Below are positions 1 through 10,068 of a stretch of DNA of 64,000 nucleotides, in pieces. Each line of letters begins with the position of its first letter. Positions within the stretch are counted from its first letter, which is position 1. A program made the translations under genes and the position numbers. Origin of the DNA: Ignavibacteria bacterium (GTDB lineage: Bacteria > Bacteroidota > Ignavibacteria > Ignavibacteriales > Ignavibacteriaceae); assembly GCA_017302895.1 (NCBI GenBank), contig JAFLBV010000002.1, forward strand, positions 310,001 through 374,000. The letters are read 5' to 3'. The notes beneath the pieces are model-generated. The model saw nothing but the letters and a program-made list of their open reading frames with translations, had not been told where the DNA came from and ran no database searches.

Positions 1-1868
1 ACTTCTTTAATGAGCTGGTCGATCTCAATAGTCTGAAACTGGTTCGTTTTAAGATTAATAAGATCAATGTTTTTCGGAGAATACCTAAGTGATTCCTCGA
101 ATGTAACATTAACCCTGAGATTCGGCTGCCCGGGAGCTATAAGAATTGGATAGTCATCACTTACACGGTCAACGGCGCGTGTACCGAGGCCCGGCACAAT
201 TCTTACAAGGCCGTCTTCCCTGTTGATTCTTGGTGACCATCTAAATTCGTTGTTGCTGAAAGCAACACCGGCGAATGCGGGGAAGAAGTAATCTTTAACC
301 CGGGTACCCACCACCTCCATGATCATGATGCCCATCTCTTCATGGAAATCGATCAGACCTCTTTCCGATCTGTATTCGATTGGATCGGGTCCAAATGTAG
401 AGGCATACACCTCGGCAATGGCATCCATTAAAGCGCTGAGACGTTCCGGCTTGCTCCCCTGGTTTGCGAGGAAAAGCGATTTGTATTTTCCTGAAAAAGC
501 CGATCCAACCTGATCCTCCAAAAGGCTGGAACTTCTTACAATTATGGGACTGTTGCCAAAATCATCGAGAGCGAGTGAAAGTCCTTTAAAAATATCGGGA
601 GGAAACTGACTGTCTTTGAATAGCTGAAGCACCTGAGGATATTCGACTCTGATCTCTTCGATGTCACGGTATTTGTGCTCGTAAACTTCTTCAAGGTTAT
701 TGTACTGAATAAACTGCATAATACAATCGGAAGTCAGGTACCATGTTTTGGGAATTTTCACTTCGAATGGCAGTTCTGCATCATTTACACTTGCAGTGAG
801 AATGTTATGGGCTAAAAACACCCCCGAACTTTTACCGCCGAGTTTGCCGTGACTTCCGGGGAGAAAAATCATTTTGTCGATGAGTTTGTGGAAGTCTGTC
901 AATTTTACATAATCTTTTGCGATCTGAATAAAATCGAGATCATCCGTGAGAAATCTTCTCAGAAGCGACACCCTTAGTCCCTTAACCGTGGCAGGCGACA
1001 ATTCGATTTTTTCAGGTGCCATATGATAGAATCTTCTGATGGCATCGGAGATATCCGCGAGAGAGGAATCCTGTGATTCGAGTACTTTTATGAGGGAACT
1101 GGTATTATCGTTCTGAATCCATTTTTGGACTCTCCAGAGGATTTCCTCTTCGGTAAAGTTCTCACTCGTAAGTTTCAGAATGGCGTTAATGTAGTTATCA
1201 TAATCGTTGATTATTCTTTTTTGGAGAGGTCGATTCTCATCCTCGGTTTTTCTTTCCTCATCCCCTTTAAGATCGATGCTCATCTCTTTCAGCAGTGCTT
1301 CGGCTTCCTCGATCCCTTTCCAGTTCAACTGGTGCAGCATTTTCCTGAGGAGACGCATAAAGAGCGCAGGATCTGTCTTCCTGATCATATCGACTACAAT
1401 TCGCCACTCGGTTTTTTCTTTGACGGCTTCTTCAACCTTTTTCTTGTCAAGTTTCTTTTTGAGCCGCTGATTATAGATAAAATCACCAAGCCGGTTAGCC
1501 ACTGTCTCGAGAAGCCTTTTTTCCTCCTTCAGGAAAGGACCGATATCGGCATTAGGTGCCTCTTTCACATAAGTAACCTGAATGTCACCAACGATTTTCT
1601 CACCGGCTATCAAATCCTGATTGAGGACAGGCATGTCTTCGATATATGCCCCTGTATCGAAGGTTTTATCCCTGTAGCGGAGCCGCACTTCACAAATATC
1701 AGGATGCTGCCATGCAGATTGCATTCGATGTATTATGATTGAAAAAATATCCTCTTTGAGAAGTGTCGGGTCATGCAAAAGGTCTTCCAGTTCGTGGAGA
1801 AAACTGATCTCTTTCATTCTCTCGTCAAGTTGAGTTGATATTCTTGATTTGTTTTCGGAGTGGGGCAT
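1..1868 (-). CDS. PEP synthase/PPDK-type ATP-grasp domain protein with N-terminal sensor-like region (3' end off window)
   Basis: Open reading on the minus strand from ATG at 1868 to the left edge: 622 codons and no stop. Residues about 20-135 resemble a GAF-like sensor fold and are followed by a charged helical linker (135-300). A pyruvate phosphate dikinase/PEP-synthase N-terminal (PF01326-like) ATP-grasp region starts near 335. It shows a glycine-rich loop GSHGKLGGKSSG (338-349), the hallmark VRSSSLLEDQVGSAFSGKY (444-462) and a downstream PGLGTRAVDRVSDDYP segment. Classical PpsA/PPDK begin directly with the ATP-grasp part, so the 300-residue N-terminal extension is unusual. The phosphohistidine and PEP-binding domains would lie outside the window. 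The product may be a signal-responsive PEP/pyruvate enzyme or a phosphotransfer protein; the substrate cannot be fixed from this fragment. It is separated from gdhA by a terminator. Confidence 0.8.
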   Translation of the reverse strand, partial: MPHSENKSRISTQLDERMKEISFLHELEDLLHDPTLLKEDIFSIIIHRMQSAWQHPDICEVRLRYRDKTFDTGAYIEDMPVLNQDLIAGEKIVGDIQVTYVKEAPNADIGPFLKEEKRLLETVANRLGDFIYNQRLKKKLDKKKVEEAVKEKTEWRIVVDMIRKTDPALFMRLLRKMLHQLNWKGIEEAEALLKEMSIDLKGDEERKTEDENRPLQKRIINDYDNYINAILKLTSENFTEEEILWRVQKWIQNDNTSSLIKVLESQDSSLADISDAIRRFYHMAPEKIELSPATVKGLRVSLLRRFLTDDLDFIQIAKDYVKLTDFHKLIDKMIFLPGSHGKLGGKSSGVFLAHNILTASVNDAELPFEVKIPKTWYLTSDCIMQFIQYNNLEEVYEHKYRDIEEIRVEYPQVLQLFKDSQFPPDIFKGLSLALDDFGNSPIIVRSSSLLEDQVGSAFSGKYKSLFLANQGSKPERLSALMDAIAEVYASTFGPDPIEYRSERGLIDFHEEMGIMIMEVVGTRVKDYFFPAFAGVAFSNNEFRWSPRINREDGLVRIVPGLGTRAVDRVSDDYPILIAPGQPNLRVNVTFEESLRYSPKNIDLINLKTNQFQTIEIDQLIKE

Positions 1869-1889
1869 TAAAAACCTTAAATTATGGAA

Positions 1890-1945
1890 TCGATTATTTA
1901 AAAATAAAAAGGCTGTCTTAATTATCGCTAATATAAGACAGCCTT
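1890..1945 (-). terminator. Rho-independent terminator after gdhA
   Basis: A perfect 12-bp inverted repeat, AAGGCTGTCTTA (1909-1920) and TAAGACAGCCTT (1934-1945), encloses a 13-nt loop. On the minus strand it is followed by a T-rich tail (TTTATTTTTAAAT). It lies 24 bp after the gdhA stop and before the next gene's start. Confidence 0.85.
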
Positions 1946-1969
1946 AAAGCCTTTTTCAAGGGAAATTTA

Positions 1970-3256
1970 TCAGCACCAGCCTCTGTCGTGGCAAGCCTGA
2001 GCTACTCTGCTGATCGCAATCACATAAGCGGCATCTCTCATGTAGATTTTCTTCTTTGCAGAAGTGTCATAAACAGCATGGAAAGCTGAAGTCATTTTTG
2101 AATCAAGCTTGGTCAGAACTTCTTCTTTATCCCAGAAGTAGTTCATGTTTCCTTGTACCTGTTCGAAATAACTGCAGGTCACACCACCGGCATTTGCGAG
2201 GAAATCAGGAATAACGAAGATACCTTTTTGTTCAAAATATTTGTCAGCCTGAGGAGTGGTCGGTCCGTTTGCACCTTCAGCAACAAACTTTACTCTTGGG
2301 CTTATTTTGACAACATTATCTTCTCTTATTTGATTTTCGAGGGCTGCAGGGATCAGGATATCGACATCCTGCTCGATCCACTTGTCTCCGGCGAGTACTT
2401 CATAACCGAGTTGTTTGGCTTTATCTTTATTGATACCGCCGAATTTGTTTGTGATGCTTAAAAGCTCTTGCAGATCTATTCCCGTAGTTCTCTTGAAGCT
2501 GTATGAAGCCTGATCTTCTTCATCCCAACTGGAAACGCAGATAACTTTGCCACCAAGTTGAGTATAAAGTTTAATTGCATACTGGGCAACATTTCCAAAA
2601 CCCTGAACACTTGCAAGTGTATCTTTAGGATCGATACCTTTAAGTTTCAAAGCTTCGCGAAGCGTATAGATAACACCATAACCTGTAGCTTCGGTTCTGC
2701 CAAGTGATCCACCCATCCCGACGGGTTTTCCGGTAATGAATCCGGGATATTTAGCACCGTGAATTGCTTCATATTCATCGAGCATCCACAACATGTGCTG
2801 AGGATTGGTCATAACATCGGGAGCAGGTACATCCTGGATTGGTCCGATGTTTCTTGCGATTTGTCTAACCCAACCGCGGCAAATTGCTTCCTGCTCTCTC
2901 ATGCTGAGGTTATGAGGGTTGCAGATTACCCCACCTTTGCCACCGCCAAGTGGAATATCAACAACTGCACACTTCCATGTCATCCACATCGAAAGGGCTC
3001 TTACTGTATCGACTGTTTCCTGCGGGTGAAAACGAATTCCACCTTTTGCAGGACCTCTTGCATCGTTGTGCTGACATCTGAAACCTTTAAAAACCTTGTT
3101 TGAGCCGTCATCCATTTTAACGGAAATGCTAAAATGATATTCGCGCAGAGGATTTCTTAAAAGGTCGCGGGTCGCTTCATCGAGTTCGAGAAGTTCTGCT
3201 ACTTTGTCAAATTGTGCTTGCGCCATGGCGAAAGCATTGAATCCTGATTCAGACAT
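1970..3256 (-). CDS. gdhA: Glu/Leu/Phe/Val dehydrogenase family protein, probably glutamate dehydrogenase
   Basis: A 428-residue cytoplasmic enzyme interconverting glutamate and 2-oxoglutarate plus ammonia with NAD(P). The N-terminal dimerisation/substrate domain carries GPAKGGIRFHP (Lys71), MTWKCAVVDIPLGGGKGG (Lys95, and Lys107 as the candidate catalytic lysine) and the downstream PAPDVMT segment. The Rossmann domain shows VQGFGNVAQ (217-225). Length and motif order match the roughly 420-residue hexameric catabolic GDHs. The start is supported by GGAGG 8 nt before ATG. It stands alone, with a clear terminator downstream and a 223-bp AT-rich region upstream. With the tyrosine pathway and amino-acid transporters elsewhere in the window it fits amino-acid catabolism. 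Cofactor preference cannot be judged by eye. Confidence 0.95.
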   Translation of the reverse strand: MSESGFNAFAMAQAQFDKVAELLELDEATRDLLRNPLREYHFSISVKMDDGSNKVFKGFRCQHNDARGPAKGGIRFHPQETVDTVRALSMWMTWKCAVVDIPLGGGKGGVICNPHNLSMREQEAICRGWVRQIARNIGPIQDVPAPDVMTNPQHMLWMLDEYEAIHGAKYPGFITGKPVGMGGSLGRTEATGYGVIYTLREALKLKGIDPKDTLASVQGFGNVAQYAIKLYTQLGGKVICVSSWDEEDQASYSFKRTTGIDLQELLSITNKFGGINKDKAKQLGYEVLAGDKWIEQDVDILIPAALENQIREDNVVKISPRVKFVAEGANGPTTPQADKYFEQKGIFVIPDFLANAGGVTCSYFEQVQGNMNYFWDKEEVLTKLDSKMTSAFHAVYDTSAKKKIYMRDAAYVIAISRVAQACHDRGWC

Positions 3257-3479
3257 ATTTATGCCTCCAATATTCAGATTTTAGATTTTATGCAAATAGA
3301 TAATTATTCTTTCAAAGAGTTAGTTTAATAATGAAAAAATAATTATTTGAGATATTAAATTACCACTAAATGAACCACATTTCAAAATAATTTTCAAGAC
3401 TATTTAAAAAGTTTTGGAAAACTCGAAGTGAACAAGATTTTTAATCCGGCGCTCATGGTTCCGGCAGTTTAGAGTAACT

Positions 3480-4751
3480 TTAAAGTGCCTTGTGTCCTAT
3501 ATCTTTTCGGTAATAAATATTATCAAAACTGATTTTTTTTATTTCTGTGTATGCACTCTCGATTGCCGAACGGAGATTACCGTTTGAGTCCACAGAGGTA
3601 ACAGCCAGCACCCTGCCGCCTGTCGTTAAAGTCTTATTTTCCTTAAATTCCGTACCGGCATGAAAAACGAAACTGTTACCCTTTACACTGTTGAGTCCGT
3701 GAATCTCGAATCCTTTTTCATATTTACCGGGATATCCTTGAGATGCGGCAACCACACTTACAGCAGCGGCATTTTCGTACCAAACTTTGCTGCTGTCAAT
3801 CTCGCCATTGGCTGCAGAATAAAGCAAACTGAGGAGATCACCCTCAAGAACAGGTAGAACAGCCTGTGTTTCAGGATCGCCAAAACGGCAGTTGAACTCA
3901 ACGACTTTTGGACCTGATTCTGTTATCATTATTCCCACATAGAGACAACCTGTGAAAGGATTTGACTCAGCTCGCAAGCCTGCCAAAAACGGGACGATAA
4001 TTTCAGAATTAACTCTCCTCTCAATTTCAGAGGTCACTACCCGTGCCGGACAATATGCCCCCATACCGCCGGTGTTTGGACCGGTGTCGCCATCACCCGC
4101 TCTCTTGTGATCCTGGGCTGCAGGAAGACAAACAAAATTTTCCCCGTCGGTAATAGCGAAAATTGAAGCCTCCTCCCCTTCCATAAATTCTTCTATCACA
4201 ACAGATGAACCGGCTGCGCCGAAAACTTTGTTAAGCATCATGTCACGAAGTGCATTTTCCGCTTCAGTAAAATTGGAAGCGATCACAACACCCTTACCGG
4301 CAGCAAGTCCGTCTGCTTTGAGGACAACCGGGAATTTGCCTGTGAAGAGGTACTCGACAGCAGTATCATACTCATCGACTGTGAACTTTTGATACGCAGC
4401 AGTCGGAATTCCGTATTTTTTCATGATTCTTTTCGAATATGATTTTTCAGACTCGATTCGTGCTGCCTCTGCGGTGGGTGCGAAAACAACTATTCCATGG
4501 TTTCTGAGAAAATCACCGAGTCCGTCAACAATCGGAATTTCGGGACCAATAACGACAAAATCGATTTGCTCAATAACGACGAAGGAGAAAACCTGATTGT
4601 GATCTTTCAGGTCGATGTCGACATTTTCACCAAGAGTGTGTGTACCGCCATTTCCGGGTAAAAAGAAAAGCCGGGAGCACAGGGGGGATTTCCCAATCGC
4701 ATAACCGAGGGCATGTTCCCTGCCACCATTTCCAATTATCGCTACCTTCAT
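3480..4751 (-). CDS. purD: Phosphoribosylamine--glycine ligase (GAR synthetase)
   Basis: A 423-residue enzyme for the second step of purine synthesis: phosphoribosylamine, glycine and ATP give GAR. The N-domain begins MKVAIIGNGGREHALG and contains GPEIPIVDGLGDFL. The ATP-grasp core has VLKADGLAAGKGVVIA, EEFMEGEEAS, QDHKRAGDGDTGPNTGGMGA and EFNCRFGDPETQAVLP, the last with the metal-binding residues. Length is normal for PurD. Its ATG overlaps the stop of the upstream glycosyltransferase gene in a TAATG junction, so translation is probably coupled. guaB, another purine gene, lies farther up the same minus-strand run, with a glycosyltransferase and an M24 peptidase between them. Confidence 0.97.
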   Translation of the reverse strand: MKVAIIGNGGREHALGYAIGKSPLCSRLFFLPGNGGTHTLGENVDIDLKDHNQVFSFVVIEQIDFVVIGPEIPIVDGLGDFLRNHGIVVFAPTAEAARIESEKSYSKRIMKKYGIPTAAYQKFTVDEYDTAVEYLFTGKFPVVLKADGLAAGKGVVIASNFTEAENALRDMMLNKVFGAAGSSVVIEEFMEGEEASIFAITDGENFVCLPAAQDHKRAGDGDTGPNTGGMGAYCPARVVTSEIERRVNSEIIVPFLAGLRAESNPFTGCLYVGIMITESGPKVVEFNCRFGDPETQAVLPVLEGDLLSLLYSAANGEIDSSKVWYENAAAVSVVAASQGYPGKYEKGFEIHGLNSVKGNSFVFHAGTEFKENKTLTTGGRVLAVTSVDSNGNLRSAIESAYTEIKKISFDNIYYRKDIGHKAL

Positions 4752-6034
4752 TAGTGCACCTTCAGAAAAAACTGAAATTCGGTTGCGAGTTGTTTAGTCA
4801 GGATTCTTCTGTCAAACCTGTTCACAAATTCCTCGTCAGGTTTTGGTTGTTTTCCGGAAGTGTAGTCATTATAAGCTTTTAGAATGTTTTGCTTGATTTT
4901 TTTAATATCATATGGATCGGAAATATAGCTTGCTTCATAGTCAGCAAGGTGGCTTCGCAAAGCACCGTCGGGCAGGCACGCCAGGACAGGTTTTCTGGTT
5001 CCAAAATACTCGTACATTTTACTGCTCGAGATTGTATCAGCATTTCTTCCCTTCCCTACCATAAACCAAAGGAGGTCACTAGCCATAATCTTTTTAAGTG
5101 CTTCATTGTGTTCCATATAACTGTGTTCCACAACGAAATTCTGCAGATTGTATCGTCTGATAAGCTTTCTGTTTTCAATCCTCAGAAATCCAATAAAGTG
5201 CAGTTCGATGTTAGCTGCTATTTCAGGATTTTCTTTAACTATTTGTCTGAAAGCTTTCAGGAAATATTTGGGAGTAATATATTCGTAAAACAGTCCTGAA
5301 TAGGTAATCACCATTTTTTTTGAGAGTTTTACAATATTCTGAGAAGCTTTCACAATGTCTTCAGGGTCAAAGCCATGCGGAATAATCAACATCTTATTGT
5401 GTGTAAGGAAAGGATAATATTTCATCAGTCTTTCCTTGATTCGGCGGTTAGTTACCACGATCTTGTCAACTTTACGAAGTGTTGCATCCTCTTCTTTTTT
5501 GGTCTTCAATCTGTGCCATACCGTGGGATACCTTGCAAACTGATTTCCATACCAGAGATCGCGATAGTCGACGAAGAGTGGAATTTTAAATTCTTCGCTG
5601 ATTTTCAAAGCTGCTTCAACAGATGAGAAAGGAGGACCGGTAACAAATACGACATCAAATCTCTCCTCAGTACAAAGTTTTTTTGCCTCTTTGTAAGCTT
5701 TTTTGCTCCACGATCTTTTGTTGTCAGGGATGTAGAACCAGGAACTGATGTAGGAAAAGATTTTACGGAATATCTCACGGGGCATTTTTATTGTGCCCTT
5801 CTTTTTGAGAATCGAGTTTATCTCTTTTCCGCTCACTCTTGCAACCCTGATATTCTCATTTTTCAAATCTTCGAGCAGGGAATGATCATGAGCAAAGTAT
5901 GCAATATCCCCGGTGGTAATGACCGTGGGACTCCAGTTGAAATCAGGGAGATATTTAACAAATTTTGAGGTTCTTTGTACCCCGCTTAACCCCTTTGGGG
6001 GAAAATAATATGAGAATATTAGTGCTTTATACAT
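4751..6034 (-). CDS. Glycosyltransferase, GT4-like
   Basis: A 427-residue protein with a two-lobed GT-B layout. The N-terminal lobe starts MYKALIFSYYFPPKGLSGVQ, the common PP.GG/SG.. nucleotide-sugar transferase opening, and includes FDVVFVTGPPFSS and FVDYRDLW. The C-terminal lobe has LIIPHGFDPED, VITYSGLFYEY and SSKMYEYFGTRKPVLA, the acidic/EYF segment that replaces the EX7E motif in many GT4 enzymes. No membrane segment is visible, so it is probably cytoplasmic or membrane-peripheral, transferring a sugar to an envelope glycan. Donor and acceptor are unknown. It lies 4 bp downstream of the M24 peptidase gene and overlaps purD by TAATG. No other polysaccharide genes adjoin it, which is odd for an envelope GT. 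Confidence 0.85.
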   Translation of the reverse strand: MYKALIFSYYFPPKGLSGVQRTSKFVKYLPDFNWSPTVITTGDIAYFAHDHSLLEDLKNENIRVARVSGKEINSILKKKGTIKMPREIFRKIFSYISSWFYIPDNKRSWSKKAYKEAKKLCTEERFDVVFVTGPPFSSVEAALKISEEFKIPLFVDYRDLWYGNQFARYPTVWHRLKTKKEEDATLRKVDKIVVTNRRIKERLMKYYPFLTHNKMLIIPHGFDPEDIVKASQNIVKLSKKMVITYSGLFYEYITPKYFLKAFRQIVKENPEIAANIELHFIGFLRIENRKLIRRYNLQNFVVEHSYMEHNEALKKIMASDLLWFMVGKGRNADTISSSKMYEYFGTRKPVLACLPDGALRSHLADYEASYISDPYDIKKIKQNILKAYNDYTSGKQPKPDEEFVNRFDRRILTKQLATEFQFFLKVH

Positions 6035-6038
6035 GAAA

Positions 6039-7091
6039 TTATTTCGTTAGAAGTTTTGGACCATCTTTTGTGATGAGCCAGTCATTTTCAATTCTGATTC
6101 CAAATTTCCCCGGGATATAAATCCCCGGTTCAATTGTAATAATTTGTCCCTCCTTAAATTTTGTCCCCTTCGCTGAAGAGATTCTCGGAGTCTGATGTAC
6201 TTCATAACCGAGCCCGTGACCGAGAGAATGTGGCAGACATTCTTCAGGATTATTATGCTTCGATTCCAGATACTCTTTTGAAGCGGTATAAACTTTGGAA
6301 GTATCTTTCCCGGGTTTACACAGTTTTTCAGCAATTTTAATCGATTTCTTGACGATTTTCATTACTTTTTTATACTCTTCTGTCGGGTTTTTACCAAACC
6401 AGAAGGAGCGGGTAATGTCAGTGGAAACACCCTTGTATTTCACTCCGAAATCAATTAAAACGGGTGAATCCTTTTCCAGTTGCCTGTCGGATGGTTCCGT
6501 GTGAATTTTTGCGGTATTTGTACCAAAAGAGACTATTGGTGTGAATGCTTCTTCACATCCTGAAAGATGGATAAAGTAGCTGATGGTCGCCCGTAGTTCA
6601 AACTCCCGCATTCCCGGAATCAAAAGATTGGGAATGTTTTGCTCAACTCTTTTTGTGACATTATTTGCGTATTCGAAGCGTGACAAAGTTTCATCATCAG
6701 CGATGGAAATGAATTCATCTATTGCTTCCGTAATGTCGATTGGTCGTGATTTACTTCGTAGCAGACTCCTGCCGATTTGCGAGGCCGGAAGATCAGAATC
6801 ACCACCTACAGCCACAGGTCTGTGGGGGAAGAAATTTTTCAGAATCTCATGCGGATCGCTTACAACTTTTCTTACTATTCTTCCATCCACTTCCTCAAGT
6901 TCGAGCCGGTATCGCGGATCAGTAATAATCATAATTTCGTCTCCGATTGCAAGGAGGCATGCATTGCTGGAAACAAAATCTGAGAAGTAGCGGATATTTG
7001 AGGGATTGGCGAGGATGATGCAATCGAGCATATTATCCCGCTTATAGTTTAGCAGGAAGGAGAATCTGTTGTCGAGATATCTGTTTATCAT
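6039..7091 (-). CDS. M24 metallopeptidase, Xaa-Pro aminopeptidase-like
   Basis: A 350-residue pita-bread-fold peptidase that removes N-terminal residues ahead of proline. The N-terminal creatinase-like domain contains [18 protein letters not shown]. The catalytic domain has the dimetal ligands in order: Asp in [11 protein letters not shown] and [11 protein letters not shown], His in [14 protein letters not shown], Glu in ITIEPGIY and Glu in RIENDWLI. The annotated ATG overlaps the guaB stop (ATGA, 7088-7091), supporting this start by translational coupling; an internal ATG 20 codons later, before [10 protein letters not shown], is an alternative. No signal peptide is seen, so it is cytoplasmic and fits dipeptide turnover. 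Length is typical of the short bacterial PepQ/YpdF-like group. Confidence 0.9.
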   Translation of the reverse strand: MINRYLDNRFSFLLNYKRDNMLDCIILANPSNIRYFSDFVSSNACLLAIGDEIMIITDPRYRLELEEVDGRIVRKVVSDPHEILKNFFPHRPVAVGGDSDLPASQIGRSLLRSKSRPIDITEAIDEFISIADDETLSRFEYANNVTKRVEQNIPNLLIPGMREFELRATISYFIHLSGCEEAFTPIVSFGTNTAKIHTEPSDRQLEKDSPVLIDFGVKYKGVSTDITRSFWFGKNPTEEYKKVMKIVKKSIKIAEKLCKPGKDTSKVYTASKEYLESKHNNPEECLPHSLGHGLGYEVHQTPRISSAKGTKFKEGQIITIEPGIYIPGKFGIRIENDWLITKDGPKLLTK

Positions 7092-8557
7092 ATCTTTTGG
7101 TAGTTTGGAGCTTCCTTTGTGACAATAATGTCGTGAGGATGACTCTCTTTTAATGAAGCAGCGGTGATTTTCACAAATCTTGATTTATCCTTGAGGTCGG
7201 TTATTGTTGCTGCGCCTGCATATCCCATTGAAGCTTTCAGACCACCTGTGAGCTGGAAAACAGTGTCAGACAATGGACCTTTATATGGAACCATACCCTC
7301 GACACCTTCAGGTACAAGTTTGCTGATCTCGGTTTCGGAGTCCTGAAAATACCTGTCACCACTTCCCTTTTTCATGGCATCCAATGAGCCCATACCACGG
7401 TAAACTTTGAAACTCCTTCCATCGTAAAGGACTTTTTCACCGGGACTTTCGTCGGTTCCGGCAAACAATCCACCGATCATCACTGTATCAGCACCCGCAG
7501 CGATGGCTTTTGCTACATCTCCCGAATATTTTATTCCGCCATCTGCGATGATGGGAATCCCTTTGTCTTTAAGAGCCCGGTGCACTTCCATAATTGCACT
7601 GATTTGTGGTACACCAATACCGGCTATTACTCTTGTAGTACAAATTGAACCGGGACCAATACCAACTTTTACAGCATCCACACCTGCATCGTACAGTTCC
7701 AATGCTGCTTCATATGTGGCAATATTTCCGGCAATCAGTTGAATGTCGGGGTATTTGGTACGAATCTTCTTGATTGTGTTGATCACCCCCATCGAATGAC
7801 CGTGAGCTGTATCGACAATAATAACATCAACACCAACAGCTACAAGTCTGTCCATTCGCTCAAAAGTGTCGTTACTTACACCCACAGCAGCTCCGACTCT
7901 CAATCTGCCCATTTCATCCTTGCAGGCGAGCGGATATCGCTTCTTTTTTTGGATATCTTTGAAAGTTATCAAGCCTCTCAGGATACCTTCACCGTCGACG
8001 ACGGGGAGTTTTTCGATTCTGTGCTGGTGAAGAAGTTCTTCTGCATATTCGAGTGTGGTGCCGACAGCAGCGGTTACGAGATTTTTCGAAGTCATCAGTT
8101 CATCAACACCGAGACTTGGGTCTTTCACGAACCTCAGATCACGGTTTGTCAGAATTCCAATCAGTTTACCTGTGGAATCAACTATAGGAATTCCCGAAAT
8201 GGAATATTTCCGCATCATTTCGAAAGCATCAGCGGCTTTTTTGTCTGAAGTAAGAGTAACAGGATTTCTTATCATTCCGCTTTCGGAGCGTTTTACCCTG
8301 TCGGCTTCCTCAGCCTGTTGCTCGATCGACATGTTTTTATGAAGGATACCGATGCCGCCTTCTCTTGCAATGGCAACGGCAAGTTTGCTTTCGGTTACGG
8401 TATCCATCGCTGCAGAAAGGAAAGGAATATTCAATCTTATTCCTCTCGAGAGCTGAGAAGAAACATCCACTTCTCTCGGTAAAACGGATGATTTAGCAGG
8501 AAGTATCAGCACATCGTCGAATGTGATACCTTCGTAAGCAAACTTTTCGTTGTCCAT
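7088..8557 (-). CDS. guaB: Inosine-5'-monophosphate dehydrogenase
   Basis: A 489-residue enzyme oxidising IMP to XMP with NAD, the committed step to GMP. The TIM-barrel core starts [19 protein letters not shown] Bateman module with two CBS motifs occupies about residues 95-205, with [20 protein letters not shown] and [17 protein letters not shown]. The catalytic loop is [20 protein letters not shown] with Cys306. The flap and phosphate-binding segments [16 protein letters not shown] and [12 protein letters not shown] are complete. Length matches full IMPDHs with CBS domains. It starts 16 bp downstream of the acyl-CoA dehydrogenase stop and overlaps the following peptidase gene by ATGA. Confidence 0.97.
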   Translation of the reverse strand: MDNEKFAYEGITFDDVLILPAKSSVLPREVDVSSQLSRGIRLNIPFLSAAMDTVTESKLAVAIAREGGIGILHKNMSIEQQAEEADRVKRSESGMIRNPVTLTSDKKAADAFEMMRKYSISGIPIVDSTGKLIGILTNRDLRFVKDPSLGVDELMTSKNLVTAAVGTTLEYAEELLHQHRIEKLPVVDGEGILRGLITFKDIQKKKRYPLACKDEMGRLRVGAAVGVSNDTFERMDRLVAVGVDVIIVDTAHGHSMGVINTIKKIRTKYPDIQLIAGNIATYEAALELYDAGVDAVKVGIGPGSICTTRVIAGIGVPQISAIMEVHRALKDKGIPIIADGGIKYSGDVAKAIAAGADTVMIGGLFAGTDESPGEKVLYDGRSFKVYRGMGSLDAMKKGSGDRYFQDSETEISKLVPEGVEGMVPYKGPLSDTVFQLTGGLKASMGYAGAATITDLKDKSRFVKITAASLKESHPHDIIVTKEAPNYQKI

Positions 8558-8573
8558 TGTAATGCCTTTATGT

Positions 8574-9743
8574 TTAATCGAAAGCAGGAATACCTGTGAT
8601 GTCCTCGCCCAAAATCAGGGTGTGCATCTCGTGGGTTCCTTCATAAGTTTTAACCGATTCCAGGTTGTTGGCGTGTCTCATAACGGGGTATTCGTCAAGA
8701 ATTCCGTTGGCACCGTGGATTTCCCTCGCGACTCTTGCAATGTTAAGCGCGATTTCGCAGTTGTTTCTCTTAGCCAGTGAGACATGCTGGAAGCGGAGGT
8801 TGCCCGAATCCTTGAGTCTTCCGAGTTGCAGGTTAAGAAGTTGTGCCTTTGTTATTTCGGTAAGCATGTAAACAAGTTTTTCCTGAGTCATTTGGTAACC
8901 GGCAATTGGTTTTGAGAACTGAATTCTCGATTTCGAATAGTTTAATGAAGAATCGTAGGAAGCCATCATGGAACCAACCACACCCCATGCAATGCCGTAA
9001 CGGGCCTGATTGAGGCACATAAGAGGAGCCTTTAATCCGGCAGCTCCGGGAAGTCTGTTTTCTTCAGGTATGAATACGGAATCAAAAACCAGTTCTGAGG
9101 TAACGGAAGCTCTAAGCGAGTGTTTTCCCTTCATTTCAGGAGCGCTAAAACCTTTCATCCCTTTTTCCACGAGGAATCCGGCCACTTTACCTTCAAGTTT
9201 TGCCCAAACAACAGCTACATCTGCAAGTGTTCCGTTTGTGATCCACATTTTGGCACCATTCAGGATATAACCGCCGTCAGTTTTTTCAGCTTTAGTTACC
9301 ATCCCGCCGGGATTTGAACCGAAATCGGGCTCTGTTAATCCGAAGCAGCCGATTTTTTCACCTTTTGCGAGTGCAGGAAGCCATTTTAATCTTTGCTCTT
9401 CACTACCGAATGTGTAAATCGGATACATTACCAGTGCACTCTGAACTGAAACAAAACTACGAACGCCGCTGTCTCCTCTTTCCAGTTCCTGCATAACGAG
9501 GCCGTAGGCAACATTATTCATGTCGGAACCGCCGTACTGTGACGGCAGATTCGCTCCAAAAAGCCCCAATTCACCCATTTTTGGTACAAGGTCCATCGGG
9601 AAAGTGCCTTCTCTGTAATGTTTTTCTATGACCGGGATTACATTGTCGTCCACAAATTCCCGAACCATATCCCTAACCATTTTCTCTTCATCTGACAATA
9701 AAAGATCCGTATTGAAATAATCCAAACCAATAAACTTTGACAT
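8574..9743 (-). CDS. Acyl-CoA dehydrogenase, glutaryl-CoA dehydrogenase-like
   Basis: A 389-residue flavoenzyme of the acyl-CoA dehydrogenase superfamily. I place the start at 9743 because AAGGAG precedes this ATG by 6 nt; the open frame extends further upstream but without a binding site. Visible motifs are [15 protein letters not shown] (FAD/substrate loop), [31 protein letters not shown], and [15 protein letters not shown] with the catalytic base at about Glu368. [12 protein letters not shown] and the overall pattern are those of glutaryl-CoA dehydrogenases (lysine/tryptophan degradation: glutaryl-CoA to crotonyl-CoA) rather than short-chain acyl-CoA dehydrogenases. Specificity is family inference. 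Electron-transfer flavoprotein genes are not in the window. It heads the minus-strand run leading to guaB; the repeat region lies upstream. Confidence 0.9.
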   Translation of the reverse strand: MSKFIGLDYFNTDLLLSDEEKMVRDMVREFVDDNVIPVIEKHYREGTFPMDLVPKMGELGLFGANLPSQYGGSDMNNVAYGLVMQELERGDSGVRSFVSVQSALVMYPIYTFGSEEQRLKWLPALAKGEKIGCFGLTEPDFGSNPGGMVTKAEKTDGGYILNGAKMWITNGTLADVAVVWAKLEGKVAGFLVEKGMKGFSAPEMKGKHSLRASVTSELVFDSVFIPEENRLPGAAGLKAPLMCLNQARYGIAWGVVGSMMASYDSSLNYSKSRIQFSKPIAGYQMTQEKLVYMLTEITKAQLLNLQLGRLKDSGNLRFQHVSLAKRNNCEIALNIARVAREIHGANGILDEYPVMRHANNLESVKTYEGTHEMHTLILGEDITGIPAFD

Positions 9744-10068
9744 CTGATCTCCTTCTGTTTTCGAACACATTTTTTTGAAAATATTAACTTTAAAGGTAAG
9801 ATTTTGGGAGTTTGTGTACAAGTTATTAGGCAGAGGATAGTGTTAATTATGAGTTATGAGTTTTTATTTATGAGTTTTTTTTAGTGCAAGAAAGGGTTAC
9901 GAGGATTGCATGGATTTTTCGAGGGAACGCAGATGAACGGTTTTTTTGAGAGGATGCGGATACACGCTGATTTAACGTGCCGAAGGCATCCCTTTGGGAG
10001 ATTTATGCAGAGGAAGAATGGTTACACGGATTAAACGGATATTTCACGGAAAGCACGGATTTTATATT
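9744..10068. other. Gene-free region with fragments of dispersed repeats
   Basis: No credible coding frame. Short motifs recur in variant form: ACACGGATTAAACGGAT, TTCACGGAAAGCACGGAT, GCGGATACACGCTGATTT and AACGCAGATGAACGG. The segment GTGCCGAAGGCATCCCTTTG can form a 7-bp hairpin. They look like decayed intergenic repeats next to the two 50-bp arrays. The part nearest 9743 should also hold the promoter of the acyl-CoA dehydrogenase, but I cannot pick one out with confidence. Confidence 0.5.

Noticed and set aside
1125-1742. Plus-strand open frame of 205 codons
   Set aside because: It is antisense to the PEP-synthase-like gene, whose minus-strand frame has clear ATP-grasp motifs over the same bases.
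3257-3479. Promoter of gdhA
   Set aside because: AT-rich and surely regulatory, but no -33/-7 or -35/-10 pair with good spacing could be picked over others.
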